The position numbers and the translations under genes are program-made. A stretch of DNA of 64,000 bases from positions 999,756 through 1,063,755 of the forward strand of contig NZ_ML214300.1 in NCBI RefSeq assembly GCF_004785955.1, in the 5' to 3' direction. Source of the DNA: Halostella litorea (GTDB lineage Archaea > Halobacteriota > Halobacteria > Halobacteriales > Natronoarchaeaceae). The notes below the pieces were generated by a model. That model saw nothing but the letters and a program-made list of their open reading frames with translations. It did no database searches and was not told the DNA's origin. The stretch's first letter is position 1; each line of letters starts with the position of its first letter. Shown here in pieces: positions 9,362-17,250 of the stretch.

Positions 9362-9764
9362 GGTAGAGAGAGCCTGACTGCCGCGGCGCGCGGCCCGGCG
9401 ACGGGCCGCGCGTGCCACGCGGGGCGGTCCCCCCGGGACGCCCCGCGACCGCGAGGAAAGTCCCCCCACCGCCGGGCGGGCGACCGGGCGCAAGTCCGGA
9501 GCGGGAGACCGCTGGCTCTGGAACAGAAACGACACGTCTCCGTCCGACCGATGAGGCGCGCGAACCCGACCGCGAGGGAGGGGAGCTGACCCGCCGAGGG
9601 ACGCGCGGTCACTCCGTGACCACGCCGACGACGGAGGAGCGGTGGAACGGCGAAACCTCGCCGGTGCAAGTCCGCGCGACAGGTAGCCCGGCGAACCCTT
9701 CGGGGTGGCGCGGACGCTCAGCCGAATGTCGGGCCGAACAGAAGGGGGCTTACTCCTCTCTGCC
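9362..9764 (+). ncRNA. rnpB: RNase P RNA (archaeal type A)
   Basis: This is the catalytic RNA of ribonuclease P, which trims the 5' leader of pre-tRNA. The universally conserved CR-I core (GAGGAAAGTCC) is at 9453-9463 and the CR-V core (ACAGAAGGGGGCTTAC) at 9738-9753. GGTAGAGAG at 9362-9370 pairs with CTCTCTGCC at 9756-9764 to form helix P1, which sets both ends. A long GC stem (CGCGGCCC/GGGCCGCG) just inside P1 is the P3-like helix. The total of about 403 nt is normal for haloarchaea. Open frames crossing the region are by-products of high GC. Confidence 0.93.
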
Positions 9765-9839
9765 AGCTACACGCGTCCAGCGGCTGCGCCGGCCGCCGCG
9801 AGGCCGAACGAACGACCCCCTTGACGTCGTACGTCGGAC

Positions 9840-10610
9840 GTGTCGACCGCTCGCTCCGTGGCGGGGCTCGTCCGGGAACGGAACCTCACCTTCCTCGCGG
9901 CGAGCATCGCCTACTACGCGTTCGTCTCGCTGATCCCGCTCATGCTGCTCGCGCTCGTCGTCGCCTCGGCCGTCGGCGGGCAGGCCTTCGCCGACCGCGT
10001 CGTCTCGCTGGCCGGCCAGTACCTGTCCGGGTCCGGGCAGCAGGTCGTGACCGAGGCGCTGACCAACGCCGAGGGCCGGGTCGGCGCGTCGGTCGTGAGC
10101 CTCGTCGCGCTGACCTGGAGCGGCCTGAAGCTGTTCCGGGGACTCGACATCGCGTTCGACGAGGTGTACGGCGACGAGCAGCAGCCGGGGCTGGCCGAAC
10201 AGGTCCGCGACGCGCTCGTCGTCGTCGTCGCCGTCGGCGCGGCCGCGACGCTGGTGGTCGCCGTCGCGCTGGCGCTCAGGGTGATCGACCTCCGGATCCC
10301 GTACGTCAACGTGCTGGGGACGCTCGCGCTGGTCGCCGTCCTCGCGCTGGCCTTCCTGCCGCTGTACTACGTGCTCCCGCCGGACGAGGTGACGGTCCGG
10401 GAGGTGCTGCCGGGGACGGTGGTCGCCGCCGTCGGCTGGGTGCTCCTCCAGCTCGGGTTCCGCCTGTACGCCGCCAACGCCGGGACGTACGAGGCCTACG
10501 GCTACATCGGCGGCGTGTTGCTGTTCGTCACGTGGCTGTACTTCGCGAGCATCGTCGTCCTGCTCGGCGCGGCGGTAAACGCCGTCAGACAGCCCGGACG
10601 GCCCGGCTGA
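9840..10610 (+). CDS. YihY/BrkB family membrane protein
   Basis: 256 residues from a GTG. The hydrophobic pattern gives about six transmembrane helices. Family motifs are LAASIAYYAFVSLIPL in the first helix, LVALTWSGLKLFRGL and, near the end, GGVLLFVTWLYFASIVVLLGA. The family was once called ribonuclease BN, a misassignment; it is a membrane protein of unclear role, possibly in transport or lipid export. It is shorter than many bacterial members because the cytosolic ends are trimmed. It follows RNase P RNA by 75 bases and is convergent with pncB. Confidence 0.9.
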   Translation: MSTARSVAGLVRERNLTFLAASIAYYAFVSLIPLMLLALVVASAVGGQAFADRVVSLAGQYLSGSGQQVVTEALTNAEGRVGASVVSLVALTWSGLKLFRGLDIAFDEVYGDEQQPGLAEQVRDALVVVVAVGAAATLVVAVALALRVIDLRIPYVNVLGTLALVAVLALAFLPLYYVLPPDEVTVREVLPGTVVAAVGWVLLQLGFRLYAANAGTYEAYGYIGGVLLFVTWLYFASIVVLLGAAVNAVRQPGRPG

Positions 10611-10625
10611 CCCGCGGCCGGCGGC

Positions 10626-11774
10626 TCACTCGAACCCGACCGCCTCGACGTCCGCCCGGGCGCGGGCCGCCGCCTCGTCGATGTCGAACTCGCGGACGAT
10701 CTCGCCGTCGCGGACGAGCGGCTCCAGCAGCGGTTCGGCGTCGGCGGGCGCGTCCGCCGCCGCCAGGCCGACGTGGTGGCGGCCGTCGGGCGTGCGGTAC
10801 ACCTGCTTCGTCCCGGAGAGCTTCCCGCGCTTGGCGACCGGCTCGCCGTCGACGGCCACGATGTCCAGCCCGAAGTCGAACGGGTCGGCGTCGGTCACGT
10901 AGCCGCCGATCCCGAAGCCGTCGGCCACGTCGCGGAGGTTCCGCAGGGACTCGGGCGTCAGCCCGCCCGACAGGAAGATCCCCACGTCCTCGTGGCCGCG
11001 GGCGTCCAGCTCCCAGCGCACCTCCCGGACGATGTGCCGGAAGTCGCCGCGCCGCGAGCCGGTGGTGTCGAGGCGGACGCTGTCCAGGGCGTCGCCGAGC
11101 GTCTCGGCCGCGCGGATCGTCTCGTCCTTCTCGTCGGTGAACGTGTCACAGAGCGCGACGCGGGGCACGTCCTCGCCGACGGCCTCGTCGAACGCCGCCC
11201 ACGCGGCCTCCTGATTGCCCCGGCCGAAGCAGATCATCAGCGCGTGGGGCATCGTGCCGCCGGCCTCCCGGCCCAGCACCTCCCCGGCGGCGACGTGGGA
11301 GAACCCGTCGAGCCCGGCGACCAGGCCGGCGCGCTCGACGACCGGCGTGATCGCCGGGTGGACGTGGCGCGCGCCGAAGGAGAGCACGAGCGACTCGGGG
11401 GCCGCCTTGCGCGCCCGGAGCGCGTTCGTGGTGAAGGCGCTGGCCCCCGAGAGGAAGCCAAGCAGCGACGTCTCGAAGCGGGCGAACTCCAGGTACGGCC
11501 CCTCGATACGGAGGACCGGCCCGCCGTCGAACAGCCGCCCCTCGCGGAGCGCGTCCACGTCGACGTCGCGACCCTCGAACAGCTGTGCGGCGTCCTCGAC
11601 GCCCGCGAACGCCTGGAACTCGCCGGTCGGGAACTGGTCGCAGGTCACCTCCGCCACGACGCGGGGGTTCCTGCCGGCGTGTTCGAGCGTCCGCTCGGTG
11701 CGCTCGAAGTAGGCGTCCGTCGCGGTCCCGTCGAGGATCGCGTCGGCCGACACCGTGTCGAAGGGGTTCGTCAT
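10626..11774 (-). CDS. pncB: Nicotinate phosphoribosyltransferase
   Basis: 382 residues from the ATG at 11772-11774. It converts nicotinate and PRPP to nicotinate mononucleotide in the Preiss-Handler NAD salvage route. Supporting motifs are TDAYFERTE near the N-terminus, EGPYLEFARFETSLLGFL, SFGARHVHP, DGFSHVAAG, the phosphate-binding FLSGGLTPESL/GGYVTDADPFDFG region, and KRGKLSGTKQVYR near the C-terminus. It matches the archaeal short-form family in length. A nicotinamidase-like gene that would supply its substrate lies at 15062, beyond two surface-protein genes. Confidence 0.93.
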   Translation of the reverse strand: MTNPFDTVSADAILDGTATDAYFERTERTLEHAGRNPRVVAEVTCDQFPTGEFQAFAGVEDAAQLFEGRDVDVDALREGRLFDGGPVLRIEGPYLEFARFETSLLGFLSGASAFTTNALRARKAAPESLVLSFGARHVHPAITPVVERAGLVAGLDGFSHVAAGEVLGREAGGTMPHALMICFGRGNQEAAWAAFDEAVGEDVPRVALCDTFTDEKDETIRAAETLGDALDSVRLDTTGSRRGDFRHIVREVRWELDARGHEDVGIFLSGGLTPESLRNLRDVADGFGIGGYVTDADPFDFGLDIVAVDGEPVAKRGKLSGTKQVYRTPDGRHHVGLAAADAPADAEPLLEPLVRDGEIVREFDIDEAAARARADVEAVGFE

Positions 11775-11853
11775 ACCGGCACGTTCCCGGCGCTCGCGAA
11801 AAAGCTATCCGGTCCGACCCGCGTCCCCGGCGGGACGGCTCGCGCCGACCCGT

Positions 11854-13158
11854 CTAGCCGGCCCGTTCCGCGTGGACCGCCGGGAGGTCGTCGACCGTCG
11901 GCGCGTTCACCACGCGGACGGTCCGGCCCTCGCGGACCACCCGGAACGCGTCGCCGAACGCGTCGTCTTCCGGGACGCGGTAGACGCCGTCGCCGACCGC
12001 CGTCGCGTCGCGCTCGCCGAGCAGGTCGCGGTACGCCCCGGCGAACTCGCGGGCGTCGGCGACGGTGTCCCACTCGCTCTCGAACACGTAGCCGAACTCG
12101 CCGCCCGAGCGGTACGGGACCACCGTATCGCCCGCCCAGCCGTCCGTGATCGGGTGCGAGTAGTTGTACCGCCGGGCGTCGCTCGTCAGGTGGTCCTCGG
12201 GGATCACGCCGTTGTGCCGGAACGTCGCGTACAGCGTCGCCTCGCCTAGCGTCTCCGTCCCGCCGAACCGCTCCCAGCCGTCGGCCGAGCGGTCGGGCAC
12301 CGTCACGTCGACCGGCTTCTCGTCCGGGTAGCGCTCGGGGTGGATAACCTGCTCCGTGCTCGCGGGCATGTCGTCGTACGCGCCGTCGACGGCGTCCCAG
12401 CCGCCGCGCTCGCGCAGGTCGGAAACGAGTTCCGGCCCGTCGGAGTACGGGAGGAACGTGGCGACGAACAGCCCGCGGTTGTACGACCGCGAGGACGACC
12501 CCCGCTGGGCCCGCTCGATGCAGTCCCACTCGCTCCCGCAACGCTCCTCGTAGCGGTCCATCACGTAGTTCGCGTCGCCCTCGACCAGCGCCGTGGCGGC
12601 GCGCCGCCCGTCGACCGACGACGCCGACCCGCCCAGCCGGAGGTGCTGGGCCTGGAGCGCGTGGACCAGTTCGTGCACGAGCGTCTCCCGGGAGACGGCC
12701 GCCACGTCGGGGTCGTCCGCGACGACGACGATCCGGCCGCCCGAGTAGTAGCCCGCGACGGAGCCGCCGTACACCTCGCCGAACGCGGCCTGCGCGGTCG
12801 TGTCCTCGCCGACGAGCAGCGCCGCCTCCCACACCTGGTCGTCGTGGGCGGAGTACGACCGCCCCAGCCCGCCGCGCTCCCGGAACTCCGCGCGGGAGAT
12901 CACCTCGACGGACACGTCGCCCTCGAACTCCAGCCCGCGGATCCGTTCGACGCGGGCCTTCGCGCGGGCGGTGACCGCCTCCAGTTCCCGCTCGTCGAGG
13001 CCGTCGCTCGCGTCGACGTCGACGCCGTCGTCGTACCAGCGGCCGTCCTCCCAGCCGAGGGGGTCCTCGTCGTGGCCCGCCGGCGTGTCCCGCCCGCCGG
13101 GCAGAGCACAGCCGGCGGTCACGAGCAGGCAGGCGACGACGAGGACGCGGACGCGCAT
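11854..13158 (-). CDS. Hvo_1808-type surface lipoprotein with HExxH motif
   Basis: 434 residues from the ATG at 13156-13158. The signal peptide ends in a lipobox (VTAGC, Cys17), so it is a membrane-anchored extracellular lipoprotein. Near residue 160 it carries HELVHALQAQH, a zinc-protease HExxH motif, followed about 30 residues later by ALVEGDANYVMD, where the Glu could be the third zinc ligand (gluzincin-like). It is paralogous along its full length to the next gene upstream (shared LGWE/IGWE opening, YSDGPE, STEQVIHPE, YNYSHP, YRVPEDDAFGDAF motifs). The C-terminus has no anchor. Protease activity is inferred, not shown. Confidence 0.85.
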   Translation of the reverse strand: MRVRVLVVACLLVTAGCALPGGRDTPAGHDEDPLGWEDGRWYDDGVDVDASDGLDERELEAVTARAKARVERIRGLEFEGDVSVEVISRAEFRERGGLGRSYSAHDDQVWEAALLVGEDTTAQAAFGEVYGGSVAGYYSGGRIVVVADDPDVAAVSRETLVHELVHALQAQHLRLGGSASSVDGRRAATALVEGDANYVMDRYEERCGSEWDCIERAQRGSSSRSYNRGLFVATFLPYSDGPELVSDLRERGGWDAVDGAYDDMPASTEQVIHPERYPDEKPVDVTVPDRSADGWERFGGTETLGEATLYATFRHNGVIPEDHLTSDARRYNYSHPITDGWAGDTVVPYRSGGEFGYVFESEWDTVADAREFAGAYRDLLGERDATAVGDGVYRVPEDDAFGDAFRVVREGRTVRVVNAPTVDDLPAVHAERAG

Positions 13159-13195
13159 CGTCGGAAGAAAGGGGGCGGGGAGGATAACCGTTGGC

Positions 13196-14959
13196 CTACG
13201 CGTGCCGCCGGGCCAGCAGCAGGGCGGCGAGCAGGCCGGCGACGGCCGCGCCGACGCCGAAGCCGGGCTGACCGCCGGAGTCGGGGCCGCTATCCGAACC
13301 TGAGTCGTCGCTCTCGGAGTCGTTATCCGAGTCGGAGTCACTGTCGTCTGAATCAGAATCATCGCTATCGGAGTCACTATCCGAGTCGCCGCTCCCGGAT
13401 TCGGTGTCCGAGCCGGAATCGTTGCCGTCTTCCTCGTCGCCCGTGTCGTACCCGGTCACGTCGGGGGCGTCGGCGTGGACCGCGTCTAGCTGGTCCAGCG
13501 TCGGCGCGTTCACGATGGTGACGGTGTCGCCGTCCTGCAGGACCGCGAACGCGTCGCCGAAGGCCGCCTCGTCGGGGATCCGGTAGACGCCGTCGTACCC
13601 CTCGACCGCCTCGGCGTCGCGGTACTCCAGCACCTGCCGGTAGCCCTCGACGAACTCCGTGGCTTCCGCCTCGGAGTCCCACGTCGTGTTCCAGACGTAC
13701 GCCGTCTCGTTCTCGGCGGCGTCGTCGCTGACGAACGGGACGAGTTTGTCGCCGTCCCAGCCGTCGCTGTAGGGGTGGGAGTAGTTGTACGGGTCGAGCG
13801 TGTTCGGCTGGCCGTCGCTCCCGCGGTTGATGAAGTTCTGGACCTGAACGATCTGGGTCGCCCCGTTGCTGTCGTAGGTCGGGTACAGCATCATCGAGAA
13901 GATGCCGGCCTCGCCGAAGCTAGCGTAGTCGATGCCGTTCTCGATCGCCAGGCGCTCCCACTCGTCGCTCGGCGGGTCGGCGACGGAGACGTTCGTCGGC
14001 GCGTCCTCGCGGTACTTCTCGGGGTGGATCACCTGCTCGGTGCTCGCGGGCGGGTCGCCGTAGACGGCGTTGACGCCGTCCCAGCCCTCGCTCTCGTAGA
14101 TCCCCTCGACGAACGACGGGCCGTCGCTGTACGGCTGGAAGATGGTGAGGTAGATGCCGAGGTGGACGTCGCCGGCGCTGCTCTGGCCGCCGCTCGGCAT
14201 CAGGCAGTCCCACTCGGACTCACAGCGCTGTTCGTACAGGTAGTCGACGTAGTTCCCGTCGCCCTCGATGATCCCGTCGCGGGCGTTGTGGAGTTCCCGC
14301 GTCGACTGGTTGTAGCCGGAGATGTTGAACTGCTGGTCCTGGAGGGCGTGGAACAGCTCCTGCGAGAGGGTGATCTCGTCCATCTCGGGGGAAGTCGTGT
14401 TCTCCGAGACGACCACGATCCGCCCCTCGGAAGGGCTGTAGTAGCCGCCGACGCTGGAGCCGTACAGGCTCTCCTGGGCGGCCACCGCGTCCGTGTCCTC
14501 GCCGACCATCAGCGTGCCCTCCCACTTCACGTTCTCGTGGCGGGCCTGTGCGTCGGTGAGGTTGGTGAACTGTCCCGCGTTCTCCTCGCGGTACTGGTCG
14601 CGGGAGATCACGTCGACCGGGACCGTCCGCTCGAACTCCAGCCCGCGTACCCGCTCGACGCGGGCCATCCCGCGGGCGACGACGGCGTCGAGTTCGGTGT
14701 CGTTCAGGCCGTCGCTCCGGACCACGTCGACGCTCTCGTTGTACCAGTGGCCGTTCTCCCAGCCGATCACGTCTTCGTCGGGGTCGGCCGGTGCGGTGTC
14801 GTTTGCCTCCTGTGCGGCCGTTGCCTGCGTGGCGGCCGGCCGGTCCGGGGCGGTTCGCTCGACGGTCGGCCGGTCCGACGCGTCGGCCGCCGCCGCAGCG
14901 GGCACCACCGCGGAGAGGGCGACCATCGCAACGATCAGGGCTGTGGGTATCGCTCGCAT
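13196..14959 (-). CDS. Hvo_1808 family surface protein with PGF-CTERM anchor; protease-like motif degenerate
   Basis: 587 residues from the ATG at 14957-14959. A Sec signal (about 1-25) is followed by the Hvo_1808 domain, then a Ser-Asp repeat linker of roughly 50 residues and a C-terminal PGF motif with hydrophobic helix and LLARRHA tail. Archaeosortase A would cleave there and attach a lipid, fixing the protein to the cell surface. Where its paralogue has HELVH this protein has QELFH, losing the first histidine, while the downstream EGDGNYV motif is kept. Several N-x-S/T sites suit N-glycosylation. A T-rich TATA-like element (14986-14993) precedes it. Confidence 0.9.
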   Translation of the reverse strand: MRAIPTALIVAMVALSAVVPAAAAADASDRPTVERTAPDRPAATQATAAQEANDTAPADPDEDVIGWENGHWYNESVDVVRSDGLNDTELDAVVARGMARVERVRGLEFERTVPVDVISRDQYREENAGQFTNLTDAQARHENVKWEGTLMVGEDTDAVAAQESLYGSSVGGYYSPSEGRIVVVSENTTSPEMDEITLSQELFHALQDQQFNISGYNQSTRELHNARDGIIEGDGNYVDYLYEQRCESEWDCLMPSGGQSSAGDVHLGIYLTIFQPYSDGPSFVEGIYESEGWDGVNAVYGDPPASTEQVIHPEKYREDAPTNVSVADPPSDEWERLAIENGIDYASFGEAGIFSMMLYPTYDSNGATQIVQVQNFINRGSDGQPNTLDPYNYSHPYSDGWDGDKLVPFVSDDAAENETAYVWNTTWDSEAEATEFVEGYRQVLEYRDAEAVEGYDGVYRIPDEAAFGDAFAVLQDGDTVTIVNAPTLDQLDAVHADAPDVTGYDTGDEEDGNDSGSDTESGSGDSDSDSDSDDSDSDDSDSDSDNDSESDDSGSDSGPDSGGQPGFGVGAAVAGLLAALLLARRHA

Positions 14960-15061
14960 ACGATAGTCGACGGTTGGTGCGGGAGTGTAAAAAAGATCGG
15001 AAAGCCGACCCGACCCGGGGGCGGCCCAAACGGTTTTCCACCCGAACGCGTACGGTCGGCC

Positions 15062-15634
15062 ATGCGACTCGATCCCGACTCCACCGCGGTCGTGGTCGTG
15101 GACATGCAGAACGGCTTCGCCCACCCCGACGGGAGCCTGTACGCCCCCGCCAGCGAGGACGTCATCGACCCGATCGACGACCTGCTCGGGCGCGCCCGCG
15201 ACGCCGGGGCGTCCGTCGTGTTCACCCGCGACGTCCACCCCCCGGAGCAGTTCGAGGACGCCCACTACTACGACGAGTTCGACCGCTGGGGCGAGCACGT
15301 CGTGGAGGGGTCCTGGGAGGCCGAGATCGTCGAGGGCCTGCACGTCGCCGAGGACGACCACGTCGTCACGAAACACACGTACGACGCGTTCTACCGGACG
15401 GACCTGGAGGGCCACCTCGACAGCCACGGCGTCGACGACCTCGTGATCTGCGGGACGCTGGCGAACGTCTGCGTCCTCCACACCGCCGGCAGCGCCGGCC
15501 TCCGGGACTACCGGCCGGTACTGGTCGAGGACGCCGTCGGCTTCATCGAGGAGGACCACCGCGAGTACGCCCTGGACCACGCCGAGTGGCTGTTCGGCGA
15601 GGTCGAACCGCTCGACGCGGTCGCGTTCGACTAG
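15062..15634 (+). CDS. pncA: Nicotinamidase-like cysteine hydrolase (isochorismatase family)
   Basis: 190 residues. The catalytic triad of the family is visible as Asp14 (VVVVDMQNGF), Lys104 (VVTKHTYDAF) and Cys137 (TLANVCVLHT). The metal-site region is TRDVHPPEQF. The expected reaction is nicotinamide to nicotinate plus ammonia, feeding the nicotinate phosphoribosyltransferase at 10626; isochorismatase or another amidase activity cannot be excluded. Its stop overlaps the stop of the convergent gene in a CTAG tetranucleotide. Confidence 0.88.
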   Translation: MRLDPDSTAVVVVDMQNGFAHPDGSLYAPASEDVIDPIDDLLGRARDAGASVVFTRDVHPPEQFEDAHYYDEFDRWGEHVVEGSWEAEIVEGLHVAEDDHVVTKHTYDAFYRTDLEGHLDSHGVDDLVICGTLANVCVLHTAGSAGLRDYRPVLVEDAVGFIEEDHREYALDHAEWLFGEVEPLDAVAFD

Positions 15635-16482
15635 TCGCGAACGGCGACGCTGACGCAGTCCCCGACCGACAGATCCGCGTCGGGACAGACGATCTTCGCG
15701 CCCGCGCGGTCCCGCCCGAGGAACAGCGAGAGCCCGATAACCCGGTCGCCGTTCGCCGTCACCGCCACGTCGTCCCAGGCGACCGTCCGCCCGTCCGCGA
15801 CGCCGACCCGCGTGCCAAGCAGCGACACTGGCCCGTCCGAGCGGTCCCCGAGCAGCCCGCCGCCGGCGTAGTGCGGGAGGCCGCCGTCAAGGACGCCGCC
15901 GCCGGCGCGGATCCCCGCGTAGTACGCGCCGGGGGCGGGATGGGCGGGCGAGTCGAGGACGGCGTACGTCTCCCCCGTCTCGACGACGATTCCGGTCCCG
16001 TCCCACGCCAGCGGTCGCACGTCCGCGGCGACGTCGAGCGAGAGCGACCCCGACGCCCGGTACGGGTTCGCGTCGGGGTCGCGGAAGCCCACGTGGAGGT
16101 GGTTGTCGACCCACGGCGCGAAAAAGCCCGACCGGACCATCTCACCGAGCGACTCGCCCACGGCGACACGGTCGCCCGCCTCGACGGCCGGGTCGACGTG
16201 GAGGACGCGGGCGACGGGGCCGTCGCCGTCCGGGCGCTCGACGGGCGAAGCGGCCTCGTCGACGGCGATCAGGATCAGGTGGTCGTGCTCGACGGCGTAC
16301 GGCTTCCCCGGCGCGGTCACCGTCCGGGTGTCGACCACCTCGCCGGCGACCGGGCTCGGCGCGTCGTTCGTCGCCGGGTAGAGGTCGACTGCGCGGCCGC
16401 GGTCGTGGGCCGCGTACGGGGAGTTGTACAGCGAGAACCGGGGGTACGGTGAGTCGAGTGGCACCGACAGCGTGACGGCCAT
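15631..16482 (-). CDS. M23-peptidase-like (LytM/duplicated hybrid motif) protein
   Basis: 283 residues from the ATG at 16480-16482. It has no signal peptide, so it is predicted cytosolic. Near the start His26...Asp33 (AHDRGRAVDLYP) and later His128/His130 (NHLHVGF) mimic the HxxxD and HxH zinc ligands of M23 peptidases. PVAGEVVD and a lipoyl-like AGDRVAVGESLGEM segment lie between them, as in that fold. The first spacing is longer than the classic HxxxD. Archaea have no peptidoglycan, so the substrate would be different. The family appears conserved in haloarchaea but I cannot name a function. Confidence 0.6.
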   Translation of the reverse strand: MAVTLSVPLDSPYPRFSLYNSPYAAHDRGRAVDLYPATNDAPSPVAGEVVDTRTVTAPGKPYAVEHDHLILIAVDEAASPVERPDGDGPVARVLHVDPAVEAGDRVAVGESLGEMVRSGFFAPWVDNHLHVGFRDPDANPYRASGSLSLDVAADVRPLAWDGTGIVVETGETYAVLDSPAHPAPGAYYAGIRAGGGVLDGGLPHYAGGGLLGDRSDGPVSLLGTRVGVADGRTVAWDDVAVTANGDRVIGLSLFLGRDRAGAKIVCPDADLSVGDCVSVAVRD

Positions 16483-16533
16483 CGTCCGCCGTTGGGACCG
16501 AGGCGTTTTGTCGTCTCGGGTTCAGGGGCCGGT

Positions 16534-17211
16534 ATGCGCGTACTCCGGGGCCGCGCGGCGACGGTCGACGCCGACCGCGACGCGACGGCGCGGATGCTGT
16601 CGACGACTGGCGAGGATGGCGAGCCCGCCCTGCGTGTCTGGACGCCGCACCGCCAGGTGGCGTTCGGCCGGCGCGACGCCCGCGCGGACGGCTACGACGC
16701 CGCGCGGGCCGCGGCTGCGGATCGGGGGTTCCAGCCGGTCGAGCGCGACGTGGGGGGCCGCGCCGTCGCGTACGCGGGGTCGACGCTCGCCTTCGCGCTC
16801 GCCGAACCCGTCGCTGACCTCCGCGGGGGGATCGACGAACGCTACGAGCGCGCCACGGCGGCGGTCCAGCGGGCGCTCCGAAGCGTCGGCGTCGACGCCG
16901 AGCGCGGCGAACCGGCCGACGCGTTCTGTCCCGGCACGCACTCGCTCCGGAGCGACGGGAAACTCGTCGGCATCGCCCAGCGCGTCCGGCAGGACGCCGC
17001 GCTCGTCGCGGGCGTCGTGATCGTGACCGACCGCGAGGAACTGGCCACCGTGCTGACCGACGTGTACGGCGCGCTCGGCGTCCCGTTCGACCCGGATTCG
17101 GTCGGGAGCGTCGCCGCCGCGGGCGGCCCCGCGGAGCCGGAACCGGTTCGGGCAGCCATCGAGGGCGCGTTCGTCGGCGACCGCGACGCCGCCGTCGAGC
17201 GCGTGGACTGA
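16534..17211 (+). CDS. Lipoate-protein ligase A-like protein (BPL/LplA family)
   Basis: 225 residues from the ATG at 16534 (MRVLRGRAATV); the 14 codons before it are open but unlikely. Family motifs are the substrate-loop GGRAVAYAGSTLAF, equivalent to RRxxGGGAVxH, and the catalytic-lysine segment SDGKLVGIAQRV. These enzymes attach lipoate to E2 or GcvH proteins through a lipoyl-AMP intermediate. The His usually found after GGGAV is a Tyr here, and the length is that of the catalytic domain only. It is followed by the dihydroorotase gene on the same strand after 39 bases. Confidence 0.85.
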   Translation: MRVLRGRAATVDADRDATARMLSTTGEDGEPALRVWTPHRQVAFGRRDARADGYDAARAAAADRGFQPVERDVGGRAVAYAGSTLAFALAEPVADLRGGIDERYERATAAVQRALRSVGVDAERGEPADAFCPGTHSLRSDGKLVGIAQRVRQDAALVAGVVIVTDREELATVLTDVYGALGVPFDPDSVGSVAAAGGPAEPEPVRAAIEGAFVGDRDAAVERVD

Positions 17212-17250
17212 TCCGGGGGACTTACCGACACGCCCCGCGGAGTGGGCCGT

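Noticed and set aside
9412..9933. Open frame crossing RNase P RNA
   Set aside because: The conserved CR-I and CR-V cores and P1 pairing show a structural RNA here; the translation has no domain.
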